Shown: positions 16,032-24,398 of the stretch, one piece after another | Numbering within the stretch: the first letter of the stretch is position 1 | Layout of the letters: every line of letters starts with the position of its first letter | Assembly: GCA_965279315.1 (NCBI GenBank) | Contig: OZ257145.1 | Coordinates: 3,224,001-3,288,000 of the forward strand | Reading direction: 5' to 3' | Source of the DNA: JAPWJZ01 sp965279315 | Lineage (GTDB): Bacteria; Pseudomonadota; Alphaproteobacteria; Micavibrionales; UBA2020 | Length of the DNA: 64,000 nt | Program-made: the position numbers and the translations under genes | The notes under the pieces: generated by a model | Databases searched by the model: none | What the model was told of the DNA's origin: nothing | What the model saw: only the letters and a program-made list of their open reading frames with translations

Positions 16032-16208
16032 GTGCAAAAAGCGTCGATTACGTTTCTTATCCTCGGCATTATCTGCGGGGTGATGGGCTTTGGCGGCTTT
16101 GCTTTCCTGTCCTTTGCCTTTGCGCGCACATTGTTTCTTGTGTTCCTCGCGCTGTTTACCGTTACCGGTTTTATCTATGTGCTGAATGAACGCGGACCGA
16201 CGGGATAG
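16032..16208 (+). CDS. Small DUF1328-like membrane protein
   Basis: 58 residues forming two hydrophobic helices: SITFLILGIICGVMGFGGFAF, then RTLFLVFLALFTVTGFIYVL, ending NERGPTG. The GVMGFGGFAF turn and RTLFLVFLALF resemble UPF0391/DUF1328 proteins of proteobacteria. The only reasonable start is GTG at 16032, with a weak ribosome site. The 286-nt gap upstream (15746-16031) holds no other gene. Confidence 0.6.
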   Translation: MQKASITFLILGIICGVMGFGGFAFLSFAFARTLFLVFLALFTVTGFIYVLNERGPTG

Positions 16209-16236
16209 GCACGCATTTTTATAAAAGGAATTCTTC

Positions 16237-16503
16237 GTGGAGTTAATGACCAAGGAAATATTTTTCAGCCATGCCAATGCAGGGCACAGCGCGAATATCG
16301 ACCCGCTGGAATTCGATTTCGGCTGCCAGGACACGACGATCCGCCGCCTGCACCGCGCCATTGCAGAAACCAGCCCCCTTTTTTCGCCGCAGTACAATAT
16401 CACGCTGCGCAATAACGTGAGCGGCATCAGCAAAACATATCAATCGCGCGAAAAAGCGCATATCGATTTCCTGACCGACTGGAACAGCGGCTTTTATAAA
16501 TAA
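16237..16503 (+). CDS. Hypothetical protein (88 aa)
   Basis: A soluble protein with FFSHANAGHSANIDPLEFDFGCQDTTIRRLHRAIAETSPLF; no recognised domain. GTG at 16237 is the likely start because AAAAGGAA (16223-16230) is about 7 nt upstream; ATG at 16246 is the alternative. It lies 28 nt after the small membrane protein, possibly one transcript, and ends one base before the stop of the convergent Y-family polymerase. Confidence 0.6.
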   Translation: MELMTKEIFFSHANAGHSANIDPLEFDFGCQDTTIRRLHRAIAETSPLFSPQYNITLRNNVSGISKTYQSREKAHIDFLTDWNSGFYK

Positions 16504-17775
16504 CTATTCCACGAATTCGGCGATGTCGGGGATGCGGGTAAAGGCGATTTTGGTGCCGGTGAAGGCGCGGCCCTGGGTGGCGGTCATGCCGACCAGCACG
16601 GTGTCGCGGCCGAATTTCTGGTTCAGCTTGTCCATCGCTTCCGACAGCTTTTCATTCTTCTCACGCTTTTTGGTGACGGGCGACAGCATGTCGAACAGAT
16701 CGGGCTGCACCCGGGTTTTCGGCGTGATGGATGACAGCACGACCGATACTTTCTTGATTTTGCGCCCCTTGATCTCGGGCAGCAGGCTTTGCCACATGTC
16801 CTCCATCAGCTCCAGGAACGTGAAGCTGTCTTCCGCATGGGGCAGGCGCGCCTCCAGGCCCAGACGCGGGCCGTTTTCGATGCGCATGGAAAGGCTGAAC
16901 GCGCCCGCGCAATATTCCTTGCGCCGCATCCGCGCCGTGGCCTTGATGGTCAGGCGGCGCGCGATCTTGATGGCCTCGGCGGGCGGGCGCATTTCGGGCG
17001 GCAGGACATGGCTGTGGCCGATGGAGCTGCTTTGCGTCACGGTGTCCGGCACGTCGTAGCCGCGCAGGTAGTACCACATCTTTTCGCCCCACAGGCTGCC
17101 CCACACGGCGCGCATGTGTTTTGGCTGCAGCGTCAGCAGCTTTTTGATGTCGTGAATTCCCGCGTTGTTCAGCCGCACTTCCATGTTCGGCCCGACGCCC
17201 GACAGGTCGCGCAGTTTCAGCTGCTCCAGCCGGTGTGGCAAGTCCGTTGCCTGAAGGATCGTGAAGCCGTCCGGCTTCTTCATGTCGGTCGCAATCTTGG
17301 CGAGATATTTGTTGGGTGCGACGCCGATGGAGCAGCGCACATATTCGCCGATGTTTTTCGCAAGCCCCGCCTTGATCGACGCGGCGATTTCGGTGACGCG
17401 TTCGATCGACCTTTCGTTTTTCATCAGCTCGCAGGCCATTTCGTCGATGGAGCAGACTTTGGCGACAGGAATATGGCGGTCGATTTCGTCGATGATGCTT
17501 TCATGGAATTCGACGTATTTCTGGTGGTTGCCCAAAACGCAGATCAGGCCGGGGCACATCTTGCGCGCCTCGTGCACGGGGGTGCCGGTTTTGACGCCGA
17601 ATGCCTTCGCCTCGTAACTGGCCGCAATCGCGCTGGTGTATTCGGTTTCGACGGGGATGACGGCGACGGGCTTGCCGCGCAAGGCAGGGTTCAGCTGCTG
17701 CTCCACGCTGGCGAAGTAGCTGTTGAAATCGACATAAAGCCAGCGGAGCTGGGTGGGAGGGGCGAATTCGGCCAT
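16504..17775 (-). CDS. dinB: Y-family DNA polymerase (DinB/Pol IV type)
   Basis: 423 residues. The palm motifs are intact: YVDFNSYFASVEQQ with the first metal Asp, and KVCSIDEMACEL with the second Asp/Glu. It is therefore an active polymerase rather than the ImuB type that lacks these residues. It also has LAKIATDMKKP and a little-finger region with the GRDTVLVG segment. It performs error-prone translesion synthesis. No beta-clamp motif is certain at the C terminus (ending IPDIAEFVE). ATG at 17775 (MAEFAPP) fits the family start; an upstream ATG at 17820 would add 15 residues. No LexA box was found by eye. Confidence 0.9.
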   Translation of the reverse strand: MAEFAPPTQLRWLYVDFNSYFASVEQQLNPALRGKPVAVIPVETEYTSAIAASYEAKAFGVKTGTPVHEARKMCPGLICVLGNHQKYVEFHESIIDEIDRHIPVAKVCSIDEMACELMKNERSIERVTEIAASIKAGLAKNIGEYVRCSIGVAPNKYLAKIATDMKKPDGFTILQATDLPHRLEQLKLRDLSGVGPNMEVRLNNAGIHDIKKLLTLQPKHMRAVWGSLWGEKMWYYLRGYDVPDTVTQSSSIGHSHVLPPEMRPPAEAIKIARRLTIKATARMRRKEYCAGAFSLSMRIENGPRLGLEARLPHAEDSFTFLELMEDMWQSLLPEIKGRKIKKVSVVLSSITPKTRVQPDLFDMLSPVTKKREKNEKLSEAMDKLNQKFGRDTVLVGMTATQGRAFTGTKIAFTRIPDIAEFVE

Positions 17776-17818
17776 GTTCTTATTTTGTTCCGAATCTGCC
17801 GCCAGAGTCAAGAAAAGC

Positions 17819-17857
17819 AAAACCGCCGCCCGCGATTATTCGCAGGGCGGCGGTTTT
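17819..17857 (-). terminator. Terminator after 17874-18134 gene
   Basis: A 13-bp perfect inverted repeat AAAACCGCCGCCC / GGGCGGCGGTTTT with a 13-nt loop. On the minus strand it ends in TTTT followed by GCTTTTC. It insulates the downstream dinB-type gene. Confidence 0.85.
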
Positions 17858-17873
17858 GTTGAATGCCAGTCGC

Positions 17874-18134
17874 TTATTCGACGCCGGGAGCCGGGGTCGG
17901 TTGCGGGGGCATGTTGCCGTCAAAAGAAGGCGCATCGGGCGCGGTGGCGGGAGCAACATCGCCAGCGGCGGGCGAGATGTCGTTCAGGGTGCTGACATCG
18001 GTGCGGTTGATGTAACCGACGCCAAGGATCAGCGCGATCGCCACAACGCCGGCAATCGCCCAGTTACGGCCCGAATTGCTTTGAACGGGCGTTGCGTAGT
18101 TGGGGGTCGCGTGGATGTCGTTTCTGTCTTCCAT
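17874..18134 (-). CDS. Hypothetical single-pass membrane protein (86 aa)
   Basis: A hydrophilic N terminus MEDRNDIHATPNYATPVQS, one helix NWAIAGVVAIALILGVGYI (about 24-42), then an Asp/Pro/Ala-rich tail ending PPQPTPAPGVE. No family recognised. An AGGTGA lies 5 nt before the ATG. Followed by a strong terminator, so transcribed alone. Confidence 0.7.
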   Translation of the reverse strand: MEDRNDIHATPNYATPVQSNSGRNWAIAGVVAIALILGVGYINRTDVSTLNDISPAAGDVAPATAPDAPSFDGNMPPQPTPAPGVE

Positions 18135-18210
18135 GATATCACCTGTTTTGTTGTTTTGCTTTTTTATAGCCTATAGGCAAACGGCCTATTCTCCAAAAAG
18201 TTCTTCAAAA

Positions 18211-18248
18211 AAAGACCCCGGAAGCCTTGCGGCGTTCCGGGGTTTTTT
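18211..18248. terminator. Bidirectional terminator after EF-hand gene
   Basis: Stem CCCCGGAA/TTCCGGGG (18216-18223 with 18235-18242), 11-nt loop, six T after it on plus and a TCTTTTTTT run on minus. Confidence 0.9.
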
Positions 18249-18270
18249 CGTTGAAAAATCAACGCGAAAA

Positions 18271-18537
18271 TTACTTCGCGAATTCTTCTGCGGTCACTTT
18301 GCCGTCTTTGTCGGCGTCAGCAGCTTCGAAGGTCTTGCCTTCCAGTTTCGCTGCGTCGAATTCTTCTTTCGACAGGGAAGCGTCTGCGTTGGTGTCGAGT
18401 TTCGCGAAGTCAGCAGCGGGAGCAGCAGCAGCTTCGGTCGCAGCTTGGGTTGCGGGAGCGGCTTCTTTAGCTTCGTCAGCAGCGAAAGCGGGAGCTGCGA
18501 ATGCGAGGACAGCGGCAACGAGGAGAGCGTATTTCAT
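18271..18537 (-). CDS. Secreted EF-hand calcium-binding protein
   Basis: 88 residues with a standard signal peptide (MKYALLVAAVLAFAAPAFA), an Ala/Glu/Pro-rich linker, and two EF-hand loops: DTNADASLSKEE and DADKDGKVTAEE. The second keeps the canonical D-x-D-x-D/N-G spacing; the first has Ala instead of Gly at position 6. Expected to be periplasmic and to bind Ca2+. A stop-to-hairpin distance of about 25 nt fits efficient termination and suggests strong expression. Confidence 0.88.
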   Translation of the reverse strand: MKYALLVAAVLAFAAPAFAADEAKEAAPATQAATEAAAAPAADFAKLDTNADASLSKEEFDAAKLEGKTFEAADADKDGKVTAEEFAK

Positions 18538-18666
18538 GTTTCTATTACTCCGTAAGGGTTTTTTTTGGTGACAAACCTAATGGACTTAGGCCTCACTACC
18601 ATAATATGCTGGCTGTGCGAGAATGCAAGGATTTTGTAAGGAAACTGTAAGGATTACGTAAGTCAA

Positions 18667-18924
18667 ATGTCAGAAAACTTTTCAGATAACAAAAAAGACC
18701 AACGTTTTGAACTAGATACAGGAGAGGCGACCGCCTTTGCCAATTACCGGCTGGAGGGCCAAAACCTGTTCATCGACTATGTTGAAGCCCCGCCTGCCCT
18801 GCGCGGCACGGGCGCGGCAGGCCGACTCATGCAGCACATCGCCGACACCGCGCAGGCAAAGGGGCTGAAAATCGTGCCCATCTGCAGCTACGCCGCCGCA
18901 TGGGTGAGCCGGAACGTGAAATGA
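18667..18924 (+). CDS. Small GNAT-type N-acetyltransferase (YjdJ-like)
   Basis: 85 residues matching the short acetyltransferase family: TGEATAFANYRLEGQNLFIDYVEAPPALRGTGAAGRLMQHI, then AKGLKIVPICSYAAAWV. RGTGAAGRL is the acetyl-CoA pyrophosphate-binding loop, and the PICSYAA segment carries the conserved Cys. Substrate unknown. Its stop overlaps the start of the dus gene in an ATGA, so the two are translationally coupled. Confidence 0.88.
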   Translation: MSENFSDNKKDQRFELDTGEATAFANYRLEGQNLFIDYVEAPPALRGTGAAGRLMQHIADTAQAKGLKIVPICSYAAAWVSRNVK

Positions 18925-19940
18925 CATTTGATATCGGCAGCATACGGATCGACGATCCCGTGTTCCTCGCCCCCATGACAGGGGTGACGGACCTGCCGTT
19001 CCGCAGGCTGGTGAAGAAATACGGGGCAGGCCTCGTCTTCTCGGAAATGATCGCCAGCCGCTGCATGATCGAGGAATATCGCGGGTCGCCCAAAATTTCG
19101 CTCGATTACGGCGACGAAAAGCCGATCGCCGTGCAACTGGCGGGCTGCGAGCCGGAGATCATGGCGGAGGCCGCACGCATCAATGCCGGTCGCGGCGCCG
19201 CCATCATCGACATCAATTTCGGCTGCCCCGTCAAAAAGGTCGTCAACAAAATGGCGGGATCCGCGCTGATGCGCGAAGAACCGCTGGCCGCCGATATCAT
19301 GGCGGCGACGGTGGCGGCGGTCGATGTGCCGGTGACGGTGAAAATGCGCCTAGGCTGGGACGAACACAGCATCAATGCGCCGAAGCTGGCGAAGATCGCA
19401 GAAGACGTCGGCATTAAAATGATCACCGTCCATGGCCGCACGCGCAACCAGATGTATAAAGGCAATGCTGACTGGGAAGCGATACAGGCCGTGAAGGACG
19501 CGGTGAAAATTCCCGTCGTCGTCAACGGCGACATTTGTTCGCCGCAGGATGCAGAACGTGCGAAACGCATGTCGGGCGCCGATGGCGTGATGATCGGGCG
19601 CGGCGCATATGGCAAGCCCTGGGTCGTGCGCGACACGATGAGTTTCTTCCGCCACGGCATGATCGCGCCCTCGCCCACGCCTGCCGAACTGTCGCAGGCG
19701 ATTGCCGAGCATTACGACGCCATGCTGTCGCATTACGGCAGCTTTCACGGGGTGCAGATCGCGCGCAAGCACCTGACATGGTATTGCAAGGATTTGCCGG
19801 GCGCGTTCGAATTGCGCGCGGAAGTCAACCGGATGGAGAATCCCGATGATGTCAAAAACAGGCTGGCGATTTATTTCCTTACGCTGGGCGATATGCCTGT
19901 CACTCATGCTGCCGATAGCGGCGCAAGCGGCGAAATTTGA
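18921..19940 (+). CDS. dusB: tRNA-dihydrouridine synthase (DusB type)
   Basis: 339 residues. The FMN-binding barrel starts at VFLAPMTGVTDLPFRRL. INFGCPVKKVVNKMAGSAL carries the catalytic Cys (about residue 102), and later segments are VKMRLGWDE, ITVHGRTRNQMYKG and DGVMIGRGAYGKPW. It reduces uridine to dihydrouridine in tRNA D loops. ATG 18921, in the ATGA overlap with the acetyltransferase, is preferred; ATG at 18900 would add seven residues. Upstream half of the alphaproteobacterial nifR3 locus; the ntrBC genes often found with it are absent here. Confidence 0.94.
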   Translation: MTFDIGSIRIDDPVFLAPMTGVTDLPFRRLVKKYGAGLVFSEMIASRCMIEEYRGSPKISLDYGDEKPIAVQLAGCEPEIMAEAARINAGRGAAIIDINFGCPVKKVVNKMAGSALMREEPLAADIMAATVAAVDVPVTVKMRLGWDEHSINAPKLAKIAEDVGIKMITVHGRTRNQMYKGNADWEAIQAVKDAVKIPVVVNGDICSPQDAERAKRMSGADGVMIGRGAYGKPWVVRDTMSFFRHGMIAPSPTPAELSQAIAEHYDAMLSHYGSFHGVQIARKHLTWYCKDLPGAFELRAEVNRMENPDDVKNRLAIYFLTLGDMPVTHAADSGASGEI

Positions 19941-20478
19941 TAAAACGCGCCTGATCGCGGCGGGCGAGGCGCAGACCGCCTATACCAAATCCTATGACGG
20001 TACATATCGCAATATCCCCTACCCCAACGGCGATGTGCCGAAGGAAACGGGCGTTTGCACCGACGTTGTCATCCGCGCCTATCGCAAGCTGGGGGTTGAC
20101 CTGCAGCAGAGGGTGCACGAGGACATGAAGAAAAATTTCAGCCTCTATCCGAAACAATGGGGGTTGAAGAAAACCGACACGAATATCGACCACCGCCGCG
20201 TGCCGAACTTGCAGACATTTTTCACCCGCCACGGCAAAAGCCTGCGCGTGACGGATAATGGCGCGGATTACAAACCGGGCGATATCGTGACGTGGGATTT
20301 GTCTTACCCCAAACGCCCCCTGCCCCATATCGGCATCGTGACGGATAAAAAATCAGCCGATGGCGCGCGCTACATGGTCGTGCACAATATCGGGCGCGGC
20401 GCGGAGGTGGAGGATACGCTGTTCGAGTACCACATCACCGGCCATTACAGGTATGAGCCCGAGATTCAGGTGCCGTAA
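19846..20478 (+). CDS. Secreted DUF1287 protein (NlpC/P60-like fold)
   Basis: 210 residues. A signal peptide (WRFISLRWAICLSLMLPIAAQA) is followed by the DUF1287 core: NIPYPNGDVPKETGVCTDVVIRAYRKLGVDLQ with the putative catalytic Cys, IDHRRVPNLQTFFTRHG, PGDIVTWDL and PHIGIVTD with the putative His. Probably a periplasmic papain-like amidase acting on the envelope; no activity is established. It overlaps the end of dusB by 95 nt in another frame. GGAGAA about 7 nt before the tandem ATG (19846/19849) supports this. Confidence 0.88.
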   Translation: MMSKTGWRFISLRWAICLSLMLPIAAQAAKFDKTRLIAAGEAQTAYTKSYDGTYRNIPYPNGDVPKETGVCTDVVIRAYRKLGVDLQQRVHEDMKKNFSLYPKQWGLKKTDTNIDHRRVPNLQTFFTRHGKSLRVTDNGADYKPGDIVTWDLSYPKRPLPHIGIVTDKKSADGARYMVVHNIGRGAEVEDTLFEYHITGHYRYEPEIQVP

Positions 20479-21635
20479 CGGCGCGGCGGCGGATTGAACG
20501 CGGCAGGCGTGGGGTTGTCCGACAAAGTCGGGCGCGCCTCGAACGGCGGGGCGAGCGGCGGGTTTTTCATCGTTGCGCGGCTGTGGTGCAATCCGCGCTC
20601 TGCTTCCGATACCGTTTCATCCATCGTTTCGACGGCCTTGACCGGATATTTGCCGATCGATGTTTCACCGGAAAGCATGACACCGGATGCGCCTTGCAGC
20701 ACGGCCAGGTTCACGTCGCTTACTTCCGCGCGCGTCGGGCGCGGGTTTTCGCGCATGGAATCGAACATCTGGGTTGCGACAACGACGGGCTTGCCCTGCC
20801 GGATCGCTTCCTCGATGAGCGCGGCCTGCGCACCCGGCACCTGCGTCAGCGGAATTTCAACGCCAAGGTCGCCGCGCGCGACCATGATCGCATCTACTAC
20901 GGCAATAATCTCTTTCATGTTCGTCACGGCAGCAGGCTTTTCCATCTTGGCGATCAGTTTTGCACGGCCATTGATGAGTTTCTTGGCTTCAATGATATCA
21001 TCCGCCGTCTGGACGAAACTTTGCGCGATCCAGTCGACGCCGTGCGACAGCGCGAATTCAAGGTCGGATTTGTCCTTCGCCGTCAGCGCCTCGACAGGGC
21101 GCGCGAGGTCGGGCACGTTGACGCCCTTCTTGCCGGAAAGCTCCAGCCCGTAAACGACTTCGGCAATCACGAAACCATCGCCCTTGGCCGCAATCGTCAT
21201 GCCGACATTGCCGTCATCCATCAGGAATTTCGCGCCGGGTTCCAATGCCGCCAGAATGTCGGGATGCGGAAAGGCCACGCGCGTTTCATCGCCGGGGGTG
21301 GGGTCGAGGTCAAAGCGTATTTTCTGGCCGGGTGTCAGCGCAACCTTCATGTTGTCCTTGAAAGAGCCGATGCGGAGCTTCGGCCCCTGCATGTCGGCAA
21401 GGATGCCGATAGGCGCGCCGATGTCTTTTTCCAGCTGGCGGATGAGCGCGATGCTTTTCGCGTGCTCTTCCTGCGTGCCGTGGCTAAAATTCAGCCGGAA
21501 CGTATCCGCCCCGGCTTCATATATCGCTTTCAATGTTTCGTATGTGCTGGTGGCAGGTCCCAATGTGGCAATAATCTGGGTTGCATTGTTGCGGACTTGC
21601 ACTTTGGATTTTGCCTTCTCGAATTCTGCTTTCAT
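20466..21635 (-). CDS. pyk: Pyruvate kinase lacking the C-terminal domain
   Basis: 389 residues, starting MKAEFEKAKSKVQVRNNATQ at 21635 behind AAGGTG. The catalytic A and B domains are intact: ATLGPATS, FRLNFSHG, LIAKMEKPAAV, VMVARGDLGVEIPL and VATQMFDSM, ending with GVMLSGETSIGKYPVKAVE. It converts phosphoenolpyruvate and ADP to pyruvate and ATP. Shortly after this point the usual C domain of about 110 residues, which holds the effector site and tetramer contacts, is replaced by a Pro-rich tail ending NPPPRRYGT. The tail overlaps the end of the DUF1287 gene by 13 nt. Confidence 0.92.
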   Translation of the reverse strand: MKAEFEKAKSKVQVRNNATQIIATLGPATSTYETLKAIYEAGADTFRLNFSHGTQEEHAKSIALIRQLEKDIGAPIGILADMQGPKLRIGSFKDNMKVALTPGQKIRFDLDPTPGDETRVAFPHPDILAALEPGAKFLMDDGNVGMTIAAKGDGFVIAEVVYGLELSGKKGVNVPDLARPVEALTAKDKSDLEFALSHGVDWIAQSFVQTADDIIEAKKLINGRAKLIAKMEKPAAVTNMKEIIAVVDAIMVARGDLGVEIPLTQVPGAQAALIEEAIRQGKPVVVATQMFDSMRENPRPTRAEVSDVNLAVLQGASGVMLSGETSIGKYPVKAVETMDETVSEAERGLHHSRATMKNPPLAPPFEARPTLSDNPTPAAFNPPPRRYGT

Positions 21636-21723
21636 CGACACCTTGTTGAATGACTTGTGTACCCCAAATCTATCGTGAATCGCGGCAAGGGTCAAACGGG
21701 CGGGGTCAAGGCGATGGATTCGT

Positions 21724-22257
21724 TCAGATAAAGTCTAGCGCGCAAAGATGCGCATAGAACGCTTCCTGTATGCGCGCATCTTCTTTCGGATAAAGGCGCT
21801 GCAATTCCGCATAGACCCAGAGCAGCGTGCGATGCACCGTCTGCACCGTGTCCGACTGCGCATCGAACCGCAATCCGCGCCGCAGCCCGTCGATATAATC
21901 ACGCTCCAGCGCGATTGCGTTGCGCAGCTGCTGGTGCACGGTGCGCAATTTGTCGGGCGGCGGCAAGGCATCGAATTTCGACAGGATGATGCTGTAATTA
22001 TCGGCAGCTTTATCGCGCTGGCGCAAGGCTTCCTGCGTGCCCACGCGTTCGATCACAGCAAGGTCGGTGATCGCGAACATGTCGGAAAGATAGCGTTTTT
22101 CCGCCTCGATCATGTCGGCCGAGGCAAGATCGAAGCTTTTCTGCTTCACATTCGTCAGGCGGTAAGCCTCCGCCAGATCCATGTCCTGCCGCAATTCATC
22201 TCCGGCATAGGCGACGGCGGACAGCAGGCAGAACAGGGCGATCATCAGGGCTTTCAT
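21724..22257 (-). CDS. Hypothetical secreted helical protein (177 aa)
   Basis: A clear signal peptide (MKALMIALFCLLSAVAYA) is followed by an all-helical region rich in charged residues (DMDLAEAYRLTNVKQKSFDLASADMIEAEKRYL, then LDALPPPDKLRTVHQQLRNAIALERDYIDGL). No family recognised; possibly periplasmic. GCGGAGGT just before ATG 22257 fixes the start. Upstream of pyk on the same strand, about 90 nt away. Confidence 0.75.
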   Translation of the reverse strand: MKALMIALFCLLSAVAYAGDELRQDMDLAEAYRLTNVKQKSFDLASADMIEAEKRYLSDMFAITDLAVIERVGTQEALRQRDKAADNYSIILSKFDALPPPDKLRTVHQQLRNAIALERDYIDGLRRGLRFDAQSDTVQTVHRTLLWVYAELQRLYPKEDARIQEAFYAHLCALDFI

Positions 22258-22350
22258 GGATACCTCCGCCCTTATCCTATCCAAACAATCCGGTTGACGG
22301 AAGCGGCAGCCCCGCTAGACTGCGACCATTCAAGCAAAAGGAGATTTTAC

Positions 22351-22575
22351 ATGGCCGAGGTCACAATCAACCTGCATAACAAGGACGTGAAAGTTTCCGT
22401 GCCCGATGGCGGCGATTTGAAAGAGAATTTCAACGAAGCCTCCGCCTTCGTGCGCAGCCTTGCCATGAACATGAAAATCCGCGATGTGGACGCCGGCATC
22501 ACCCCGCCCCGCGCGACCCATGAAGTCGTGAAGGAAAACGGCGAGTGGCGCCTGAAACGCTTTCGCTTTTCCTGA
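22351..22575 (+). CDS. Hypothetical protein (74 aa)
   Basis: A small soluble protein MAEVTINLHNKDVKVSVPDGGDLKENFNEAS...MNMKIRDVDAGITPPRATHEVV, ending KENGEWRLKRFRFS. The ATG at 22351 follows AAGGAG by 8 nt. No family recognised; the strand-rich ends could form a small beta fold. Confidence 0.7.
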   Translation: MAEVTINLHNKDVKVSVPDGGDLKENFNEASAFVRSLAMNMKIRDVDAGITPPRATHEVVKENGEWRLKRFRFS

Positions 22576-22713
22576 TTTTTCCCAATCTTTACAATGCCTC
22601 AACCGTCTGTATTTGAACAGTTGGCCTGTTTGACATATTATTGGCTGCGTGATACAACAACGCCATAATAATAAAAAACGCCCCATTCAAACGGATATAG
22701 AGGATCAACAGAA

Positions 22714-23517
22714 ATGACGTCACTCCACCCCGATACCTTCAACGAAAAAGCGGCCAAGCCCGCACAGCTGGATGCGCCTGCATACCAGGCCATACTTGAA
22801 AAACTCCTCAGCGACGGCACAGGCTGGGGCAAGAACAAGCAGGTCGGCGCGTATTTCCTCGAAAAGCTCGAATTCGAAACCATGACCAGCTCCGGCAAGG
22901 TCGAGACGCGCAACAGCGTCGATTTCGAGAAAAAAATGTATGTGGTGATGGATACCGACCAGTATCCGTCCGAATACCTGCGCAACCTTGTCATTCAGGA
23001 CATCACGAAAAAATGGGGCGGCAAGCTCATCAAGGAACGCGACCTGAGCGAGCCTGAATTCAGCGGCTCCGGCCTCTGGCTGCTCAAGAAAGGCAATTTC
23101 GAGGGCGATTACCAGCCGACAGCCGACAAGAAAAACACCTTCGAGCCGAACCCCGCCGCATACCGCGTCACGCTGACGGTCGATAAAGCCGTCAACCTGC
23201 CCGTACAGTGGACAGGCGGCTTCGTTGTCGAAGCAGGCGGCGATCTTGCCATCCGCCAGAAAGACGTCCCTGCCCTGGCAGCGGCGCTGCAATCGATCCG
23301 CAAAGGCGAAACAACCGCCGAAGAAGCGCTCTTCACGACCGATGCAAAATCGGGCGAGAAGATTGCCAAGTTCGACATCTACGGCATGGAGCCGAAATTC
23401 CGCGAAGCCAACTACGCACCCGTGCCGCTTTATGCGGAAACGGAAGCGGCGATGGGCGCCTTCAAAAAAGCCCCCGCCGCGAAGCCTGCTGCCAAATCAG
23501 GCCCGGCGAACGCGTAA
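22714..23517 (+). CDS. Hypothetical protein, paralogue A (267 aa)
   Basis: A soluble protein, no signal or membrane segment. It shares with the gene at 23624 a common plan: AYQAILEKLLSDGTGWGK near residue 25, KKMYVVMDTDQYPSEYLRNLVIQDI, FSGSGLWLLKKGNFEGDY, FEPNPAAYRVTL, VVEAGGDLAIRQKDVPALAAALQSIRKGETTAEEALFTTD and KFDIYGMEPKFREANY. The two are tandem duplicates. C-terminal Ala/Lys/Pro tail. GAGGA lies 11 nt before the ATG. Function unknown. Confidence 0.8.
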   Translation: MTSLHPDTFNEKAAKPAQLDAPAYQAILEKLLSDGTGWGKNKQVGAYFLEKLEFETMTSSGKVETRNSVDFEKKMYVVMDTDQYPSEYLRNLVIQDITKKWGGKLIKERDLSEPEFSGSGLWLLKKGNFEGDYQPTADKKNTFEPNPAAYRVTLTVDKAVNLPVQWTGGFVVEAGGDLAIRQKDVPALAAALQSIRKGETTAEEALFTTDAKSGEKIAKFDIYGMEPKFREANYAPVPLYAETEAAMGAFKKAPAAKPAAKSGPANA

Positions 23518-23535
23518 TACGCTGATAAGCATTTG

Positions 23536-23567
23536 AAAATGCGGGAGATTAACGTCTCCCGCATTTT
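23536..23567 (+). terminator. Hairpin terminator between the paralogues
   Basis: AAAATGCGGGAGA-TTAACG-TCTCCCGCATTTT: 13-bp perfect stem, ending in TTTTC. Separates transcription of the two duplicates. Confidence 0.85.
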
Positions 23568-23623
23568 CTATTCTTAATTGACATAATTATGTCAATCGGT
23601 TAGAATGTTTCAACTTATTTAAT

Positions 23624-24394
23624 GTGGGGACGATGGCAGGGAACGCCGCCAAAGCATTTCAGGATAAAGCAGCGCCGCCGCCCGTGATGGCAGCGGGTGA
23701 ATACATGGCTGCGCTTGAAAAACTGCTGGCCGACGGCAAAGGCTTTGGCAAGACCGAACCGGTTGCCGCCTACCTGCTGCGCGACCTGATGCTGATGGAT
23801 GAATCCAGCAATGTGCAGGACGTGAAAATCCAGCAGCTGTATATCGTGATGGACATCAAGCAATGGCCGAATGAATACGGCCGCTCGCTCGTCATGCAGG
23901 ATATCGCCGTGCAGTACGCGAAGCGCGTCGTCGGCGAAAACCACATCAACGAAGCCGATTTCAAGGGACCCGGTTTGTGGACCGCGAAAAAATCCGCCGT
24001 CGAGGGCGATTACATGCGCCGCGAAGGCAACAATGAATACGGCCGCGCGAACAATGTGTGGGACCCGAACCCGCAGGCCTTCCGCCTCGCCCTGCCCTTC
24101 AACAATGCAGCCACAATCCCGACGCAATGGGGCACATGGACGATCGAGGCCGGCGGCACGCTGGCCGTGCGTGAAAAAGATATCCCCGCGCTTGCCGAAG
24201 CGTTGCAATCGGTGCGCGACGGCAAGGCGACCGCCGAAACCGCGCTCTACACCATCGGCAAGGACGGCAACCCGGTTGCGAAATTTGACGTTTACGGCAT
24301 GGCGCCGGAATTTCTGGAAGAGAATTACAAGCCGGTGAGCTTAAGCGAAGCCACGCACAAAACCGTAAAAGGTTTCAAGACGCCGAAACGCTGA
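23624..24394 (+). CDS. Hypothetical protein, paralogue B (256 aa)
   Basis: A tandem paralogue of 22714-23517. Shared blocks are EYMAALEKLLADGKGFGK, LYIVMDIKQWPNEYGRSLVMQDI, FKGPGLWTAKKSAVEGDY, WDPNPQAFRLAL, IEAGGTLAVREKDIPALAEALQSVRDGKATAETALYTI and KFDVYGMAPEFLEENY. Start may be GTG 23624 or ATG 23633. No function can be assigned. It ends 4 nt before the stop of the convergent M50 gene. Confidence 0.8.
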   Translation: MGTMAGNAAKAFQDKAAPPPVMAAGEYMAALEKLLADGKGFGKTEPVAAYLLRDLMLMDESSNVQDVKIQQLYIVMDIKQWPNEYGRSLVMQDIAVQYAKRVVGENHINEADFKGPGLWTAKKSAVEGDYMRREGNNEYGRANNVWDPNPQAFRLALPFNNAATIPTQWGTWTIEAGGTLAVREKDIPALAEALQSVRDGKATAETALYTIGKDGNPVAKFDVYGMAPEFLEENYKPVSLSEATHKTVKGFKTPKR

Positions 24395-24398
24395 TTTC

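Noticed and set aside
16789..17862. 357-codon frame opposite the Y-family polymerase
   Set aside because: Antisense to an intact polymerase; no ribosome site or domain.
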